From Lucinisca nassula (taxonomy: Eukaryota > Mollusca > Bivalvia > Lucinida > Lucinidae), in NCBI GenBank assembly GCA_963580285.1, contig OY757010.1:69159659-69223658 (forward strand): a stretch of DNA of 64,000 nt, in the 5' to 3' direction. A model generated the notes under the pieces. The model made no database searches. It saw only the letters and a program-made list of their open reading frames with translations, and had not been told where the DNA came from. Shown here in pieces: positions 58,315 through 64,000 of the stretch (positions within the stretch are counted from its first letter, which is position 1; each line of letters begins with the position of its first letter). The position numbers and the translations under genes are program-made.

Positions 58315-58530
58315 ATGACATTACGAAAACACGCCTATAGAAATACAGAGTACATTTTATCGCCGAAAAAAATGAAGATTTTAAGATAAAAATTATGATT
58401 TTTTTCTTATTTCTGCTCAAAATTTTAGAGCAGAAATAAGAAAAATAAGGTTTACCCATATAAACCCTAGTTTTACTATATAAAAGTGGGGTTCAAGGGG
58501 GTCAACATTATATAGGCGTGTTTTAGTGAT
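58315..58530 (-). mobile_element. Family C MITE, hairpin deleted
   Basis: TTTCTTATTTCTGCTCAAAA joins directly to TTTTAGAGCAGAAATAAG. The arms now meet as a short palindrome, showing clean loss of the central hairpin. Confidence 0.8.
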
Positions 58531-58639
58531 GAACACCCCCTTAATAAGTTTTGCTGAATAGTTAGATTCGAATACACCAAATAAACAAAGATAGCAGACT
58601 CGGTTTTATTGAGTCTGTTCATAACCATGCAGCACTGAA

Positions 58640-59030
58640 ATGTGCAACATCAGCCATGCCCTCTAGTGCCGAGAACTCTTCTAAATGAACTCAATGATCC
58701 CAAAGGACCAGAAAATATAATCTGCTCTATGATGGTGAACGGGGAGACTTTTTACAACCGCCACAAGGCACAACACCAGCTAAAGTGAAGATAAATAAGT
58801 TCTGAATAGTTAGACCCTTTGGAAGCAAAGAATACACCAGAAAATAGCAGACTGATTTATACAGAGAAAACTGGGGTATACGGGTTTTTTTATTATTTTT
58901 CTTATTTCTGCTCCAATTAAGACATAGGTTGTGAGTACCCCTTCGAACCGCCTGAATGAGGCAGTCTGCCTGGATGAGGCAGTTCTAACAAGCATCCAGA
59001 ACCTAGTTTGCAGTATAAACTAGAACTGTG
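58640..59030. repeat. Family G fragment followed by a family C MITE
   Basis: 58640-58835 has AATGATCCCAAAGGACCAGA. 58860-59020 has TTTTTCTTATTTCTGCTCCA and two GAATGAGGCAG-type arms (a duplicated hairpin half). Confidence 0.65.
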
Positions 59031-59264
59031 CCAGTATGACACAGATGCCACGCCCAGGGGTCAGCGTCACCTGGAAACAAGCATTTTGCAAAAAGATGAA
59101 GTTGAAAAAGGGCCATAACTGTCTTAATAATAAGCATATTGTAAGTTAAATCAAACTTGATCTAGATTTCATGATCATTTAAAATCAGTGTAAATTAATA
59201 ATTTAATAATTTCAAAACTTATCAAACACAAACTACTTTTTTGTGCAATAGAAACAAAGTTTAA

Positions 59265-61312
59265 ACAAGAGGTCCATGATGGACCAAATTCGCTCACCTG
59301 AGTTATGATGTACTAACATTGTTGTTTACAGGTTTTTCTATATTTTAAGCTCTGACAGCCAATTTGTACACTTAAGCACTTTTAGGGTAGGGGTCACTCA
59401 AGGAACATTTCTGTTGAAGTTATTTTAAAACTGAGGCATTGGAGAAGATGTTCTTTAATGATTTTTCAGTCTTTACCTCTGCAGTCATATGAACATTTTG
59501 TTCAGCAGAGCAAACCCATTACAGCAATTTAAGCAATCATCATAACATGATTGATTGTTTTGAGTATAATGACATGCCAACCCTTGTGGGTCATTTTGTG
59601 TCGTCTCCCAGAGAAAGAGAGAAAGTGACTGAAATCGGAGAAAGACAAAAACATATGGAAGTGTTAAAACAGAAGAAACAACAACACTCCCCCTGTACCC
59701 TTACCTGCTGCAAGGACAGCGGGCCTTGCCCTATTGTAAGCCAATATCAGTTGAATGCCCCGGTGATACAAAATACACGTCACCTTTGCCTCACCCAACC
59801 ACCCCTCAATCATCGGTACAATAATACTACTTTGAGATGGGATGTTTCAATGGAACAGACCTAAGATGAGCCATACCATTTAATCAATTTTTGGTGCAAA
59901 AATAAAAGAAAAGCATTTCTGTGAATTGGGTTTGAAATTGCGCCATTGACTCTATTTTTGGCTCTGCTGGCCATTTTGTTCAGTGTAACAGAACCATTTT
60001 AGCAGTTTTGGTAGAGGGTTACCCAAGGACCAGTCCTGTGAAATTGACCATTAACCTTGGAGGAGATGTCGTTTAAAGTTTTTTTTCTATTATTAGCTCT
60101 GGCGGCCAGTTTGTTCAGCTGAGTGGAACCATTTTACCAATTCTGTTAGAGGGTCACCCAAGGAACATTCCCATGAAATTAATTTGAAATCGGACCATTA
60201 GCCTAGGAGATGTCAATTAATGGTTTATCTATTTTTAGCTCTGGTGGCCATTTTATTCAGTGGAGCAGCACCATTTTAGCAATTCTGGTAGGTCATCTAA
60301 GGAACATTCCTTTGAAATTATTTTGAAATCGGACCATTAGCCTAGCAGGAGATGTCGTTTTTTTTCTATTTTTATCTCTGGCAGCCATTTTGTTCAGCAG
60401 AGCAGAACCATTTTTTTCATGCTCAACTCACTTGAGTATGATATTTATCCTGCTCCTAAATGTTAAAATGTCAAAAAATGTTGGCATTTTAAACTTTATG
60501 GGCAGGATTATATTCTGCGCTGAGCTGAGCAGCAAAATTGCCTGAATTGTTTGTATTTTAATATTTATACGCATTATAAATTTCATGCTCAAGTTAGTTG
60601 AGCATGGAAAAGTTTTATAACCTCGGGCCCGGACCATTAGCCTAGGAGGAGATGTCATTTAAAGGTTTTTTTTTCAATTTTTAGCTCTGGCGGCCATTTT
60701 CTTCAGCAGAGTGGAACCATTTTAGCAATTTTGGTAGAGGGTCATCCAAGGGATATTCCTGTGAAATTATTTTGAAATCGGACCATTAGCCTAGGAGATG
60801 TCGTTTAAAAGTTTTTTTCTATTTTTAGCTCTGGTGGCCATTTTGTTCAGCGGAGCAGAACCATTTTAGCAATTTTGGTAGAGGGTCACCTAATAAATTT
60901 TCCCATGCAATTATTTTGAAATCGGACCATTAGCCCTAAGGAGGAGATGTCGTTTAAAGGTTCTTTTCTATTTTTAGCTCTGGTGGCCATTTTGTTCATC
61001 AGAGCAGAACTATTTTAGCAATTTTGGTAGAGGGTCAGCCAAGGAACATTCCTGTGAAATTATTTTGAAATCGGACCATTAGCCTAGGAGAAGATGTCAT
61101 TTAAAGGTTTTTCTTTTTTTAGCTCTGTTGGCCATTTTGTTCAGCGGAGCAGAACCATTTTAGCAATTTCGGAAGAGGGTCCCCCAAGGAATACTCCTGT
61201 GAAATTATTTTAAAATTGGCATTGTGGTTTCTTATTATATGTCATTTGAAGAAATTGTTGACAGACAGATGGACGGACGACGGACATAAAGCAATCATAA
61301 TAGCTCACCTTG
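59265..61312 (+). repeat. 2-kb dispersed repeat with about nine internal 130-160 bp units
   Basis: Begins AGAGGTCCATGATGGACCAA and TTCGCTCACCTGAG, ends GGACGGACGACGGACATAAA and ATAGCTCACCTTG. Internal units share TTAGCTCTGGCGGCCATTTT, AACCATTTTAGCAATT and GAAATCGGACCATTAGCCTA. A 105-codon open frame at 59547-59864 lies inside and is not supported as a gene. Elements with these ends are common in bivalves in my recollection. Confidence 0.75.
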
Positions 61313-61314
61313 AC

Positions 61315-61560
61315 TTTATATAGAGAAAACTTGGGTTTGCAGGGGTATACATTATTTTCTCATTTCTGCTGCAAGACATAGGTTGTGTGTCTACTCGCTA
61401 GAACCGCCCCATTGAGGCAGTTCTAACGAACACCTACAACCTGTTTGCAGTATAGATAAGAAAATATCACCGATTTTCATCAGATAAGTAGCCATTTTGG
61501 AGATGGGAAAAACATGCACTCTGTCACACTGGTGAGTTTATCTTAATGTACCCAGAGAAA
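61315..61560 (+). mobile_element. Family C MITE
   Basis: TTTATATAGAGAAAACTTGG, hairpin GAACCGCCCCATTGAGGCAG, distal arm with AAGTAGCCATTTTGGAGATG. Confidence 0.82.
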
Positions 61561-62750
61561 AGCCACCTGACCCTCTTATTATTTATTTATTTAAGTGTTC
61601 ATTATTATTATCATGTTTTTATTAATCAATATGGCAAAAACCATACTACATAAACAGAAATTTCATTAGCTATAAAACCAGTGAGAGACAATCTGGAATT
61701 CTTTAGCCTATGCAAGTCTGCCAAAGATGATTTATTTATTTGTTGTTTTTGGGTTGTAACAGCCCTTTCTGGGTTATTTCACTTATTTCCAGCTGATTGT
61801 TAATCAAAAGCCTAAGTACCCAGAGAAAAACCACTTGATCCTTTTTAAGTGTGCATTGTCATTTGAGCCCCGCCAAGCGAATTTGTGTCTTCGAGCATTC
61901 CGTCATGAAAAAATTTAACTGCGCATGCCCAGCCATTCAGAGCGGCCAGGGAAATGGCTTTCTGTCTGAAGGTTCCTCTTGATTCACTGCTTGTATGAGC
62001 GAGCAGCGAAGGTTCTGGTGAGACTGCGCGGATGGTGAGACTGCGCGGATGCGCATGCTCGCCTGAACCTTCGCTGATCGCATAGGCGATAAGTACCAAA
62101 ATCGCTTGACGGGGCCCATTTATGTTTTTATTATCCAATATGGCAAAAATCATACTACATAAACAGAAATTTCTAAGGCCATAAAACCAGGGAGAAACAA
62201 TATGGAATTCTATGGCCTATGCAAGTCTGCCACAGTAGGGAGCCAATAAAATCTGATTATTGTTCTTTGACGAAGTTTTGTTTCTCAATTAGCAGGTCCC
62301 AGATTGAATGCTAAGGGGCCAATAAAATGTTAATTACTCTTTCATGAACTCCCTTGTCTGTGGTGGGGGAGCTTGTCAGGTTTCCCCAGGACAGCAGGGC
62401 AGCATCTCTGGATACCAGCACAATTATGTTGACTAAGGTTACAATGGGAATGAAAGTGAGTTGATTTTTAAACATCTAGTCTGCAGGAATCAGTGTCTGC
62501 AGGAATCCATGACAGTGTTGTTGATTTTTACAGGTGTATATTATATAATATTCTGATTTGAAAATCTGAGACATCAAAACAAAAAAATAAATCTGAGGTG
62601 AATATACATATTTCAGATTTTAGTCTGTTCTGTATAAAATTCTAATCATTTATGATTCATGTATAACACTGACAAAATACAACTCTCAGACAAAAATGAA
62701 TATGTAATAATATGTACACTTGCAACTGCCAAATATTTTTCTGACATATC
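61561..62750. other. Repeat scraps, no gene
   Basis: 61600-61680 and 62125-62215 are two copies of a segment with TATGGCAAAAACCATACTAC. 61740-61860 is a SINE-like scrap. 61985-62090 holds GAACCTTCGCTGATCGCATA-type inverted text around GACTGCGCGGATG repeats. The minus-strand frame at 61845-62153 looks like a repeat by-product. Confidence 0.5.
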
Positions 62751-62756
62751 AGATAT

Positions 62757-63012
62757 AACGATAAGAAACCCGTGCGACATAGTGCATTTTTTCACATCTC
62801 CAAAATGGCTACTATTCTGACGAAAATCGATGATATTTTCCTTATTTTTAAAGCAAACATAGGTTGTGGGTGCTCGTTAGAACCGCCTCATTGAGGCGGT
62901 TCTAACGAGTATCCACAACCTATGTCTAGGAACAGAAATTAGGAAAATAATGTAGACCCCCCGTAAACCCCTGTTTTCTCTATATAAAGTGGGGTGTATG
63001 GGGGTGTTCATT
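62757..63012 (-). mobile_element. Family C MITE, best complete copy
   Basis: CGTGCGACATAGTGCATTTT, perfect hairpin GAACCGCCTCATTGAGGCGG extended to arms of about 27 bp (GGTTGTGGGTGCTCGTTA and its complement), then CTCTATATAAAGTGGGGTGT. Confidence 0.9.
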
Positions 63013-63249
63013 TCACGGACTCGTTAGCGTGATGCGGGCAGAGATAATTTCATGAAGACTGCAAAAAAAGGCCTCAGAAGCCTCTTATATTCACATGAAC
63101 CTCTAAAACATTGTTAATTACACTGAGTTTAATATATTGATACACAAAAATGTATAAATTATATAGAAGAATATTTTTTTTTCTATATAATCCATGCATT
63201 TTTGTTTGAACATAAAATCCTTATTTAACTGAAATGATCTTTGCTTTGG

Positions 63250-63540
63250 CCCCCGCCCATTGGCGCTTCAAGAAATATATGGGCTACATGATGCTTCCAC
63301 GCAGAGCTGAATCCGGCCCGCAAACTAGTACTGGTAAACCCCTTAGAGGATCTAAGCCTGTCCAGGAACCGCGGTGCGAGGCGGACCGTCCATGCTAATA
63401 AACCCTATTGGTTTCATTGGGCGACAGGGCTTGAGATGTCATTTTATCTAATTGTCGGGTAAAAGTCCCACAAAATTGGAAGCAACGTCTCCAAAATGAC
63501 CTTTACCGTGTTGACGGGGACGTTAAACCTCAAGTCAAAC
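63250..63540 (-). repeat. Dispersed repeat family E, near-complete
   Basis: GGCCCCCGCCCATTGGCGCT to GACGGGGACGTTAAACCTCA. Confidence 0.85.
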
Positions 63541-63671
63541 AAACAAAACTAGTAAACTGGTTAAATTAATTCAGACTGACAATAATGACTTCATGTGTTG
63601 TTTTTTACCATTAAATTCTTCCAACCCCAAAATGTGAAATAGAAGTCTTCTTGAAAGGTGTTTGGGGTCTT

Positions 63672-63855
63672 TAACCCATTTGGTACCGGACACCCCAAAG
63701 AACGCGGCGTCTGATCAGGGCCTCCACTGTTTGCTAAAAGTTCAGTCATTTTCCAAATAAATTTTGATGAAAACACAACCTGACACCCCTAAATTTTGAA
63801 ATGGACTCCTGCTATATATAAGGAGGAAGATTCCATTTGGTACAAAAAGGGTTAA
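63672..63855 (-). mobile_element. Family A MITE with half hairpin
   Basis: TTAACCCATTTGGTACCGGA to GGTACAAAAAGGGTTAA. The core is reduced to GAACGCGGCGTCTGATCAGG. Confidence 0.85.
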
Positions 63856-64000
63856 CAATCAAGCCAAAGTTTTACTAAGCACATAATCTCTTCACTGCTA
63901 TATTCATATAAGATATGACTAACACTGACTTGTAGGAAATCCAGGAAATGGTTACGTTTAGAAAATAGCCACCTTGTTCTTGTCCTTGTGACGTCAGAGT

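Noticed and set aside
59547..59864. 105-codon plus-strand frame with a Cys-rich part
   Set aside because: Lies within a dispersed repeat, has no recognised domain and no splice support.
61845..62153. 102-codon minus-strand frame
   Set aside because: Made of repeated GACTGCGCGGATG and GCATGCTCGCCTGAACC text; looks like a repeat-derived frame common in bivalve sequence.

Overview
The window looks like genomic DNA from a lophotrochozoan, most likely a bivalve mollusc. It is AT-rich, has spliced genes with small exons, and is crowded with short hairpin-bearing repeats, tRNA-derived SINE-like units and minisatellites of the kind I associate with bivalve genomes. The species cannot be fixed from sequence alone. 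Nothing is bacterial: there are no operons, rRNA, CRISPR arrays or standalone tRNA genes.

The only clear host gene is a long minus-strand gene running from a start codon at 31643 down to at least 6445. I assembled 14 exons by matching splice sites, codon phase and protein similarity. They encode, in order, a short N-terminus, a C2 domain (six exons), a PDZ domain, a linker, a RhoGEF (DH) domain and the first part of a PH domain. The C2 and PDZ parts resemble vertebrate RGS3, but the C2-PDZ-RhoGEF order fits PsGEF, the protostome-specific Rac exchange factor described in insects and limpet. Two exons carry one-base frame breaks, and one small exon seems to be missing between exons 12 and 13. 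An orphan LIM-domain exon lies downstream (3875-3998, minus). The left edge (1-1577, minus) is the 3' part of a LINE-type reverse transcriptase that runs off the window.

The most unusual feature is that tandem arrays in this gene sit on splice junctions. A 128-bp array (19060-20450) repeats the 3' half of exon 5 with its 5' splice site about 11 times. A 58-bp array (14530-15430) repeats the 3' splice site and first 24 bases of the PDZ exon about 13 times. A third, two-copy duplication covers the acceptor of exon 12. Other introns hold minisatellites with 49-bp and 86-bp units.

From 33833 to 45284 lies a Ty3/Gypsy LTR retrotransposon with nearly identical terminal repeats, an open pol frame of about 1,356 codons and a chromodomain-like tail cut by a stop codon. 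Its gag is split by a rearranged Penelope-like element (about 34934-38118) with a GIY-YIG nuclease domain, a partial reverse transcriptase and two inverted copies of its 3' end. The whole element sits inside a 77-bp tandem repeat.

The right part (45285-64000) shows no host gene I can support. It holds dispersed repeats, SINEs, several terminal-inverted-repeat elements (49567-50170, 53857-56253, 56699-56847), tandem blocks rich in the motif TGACCTTGACC, and a 2-kb repeat with about 150-bp internal units (59265-61312). Several MITE families (A, B, C, D below) share one design: conserved outer arms around a strong central hairpin. Families A and B have TTAA-CCC termini typical of piggyBac-type MITEs.
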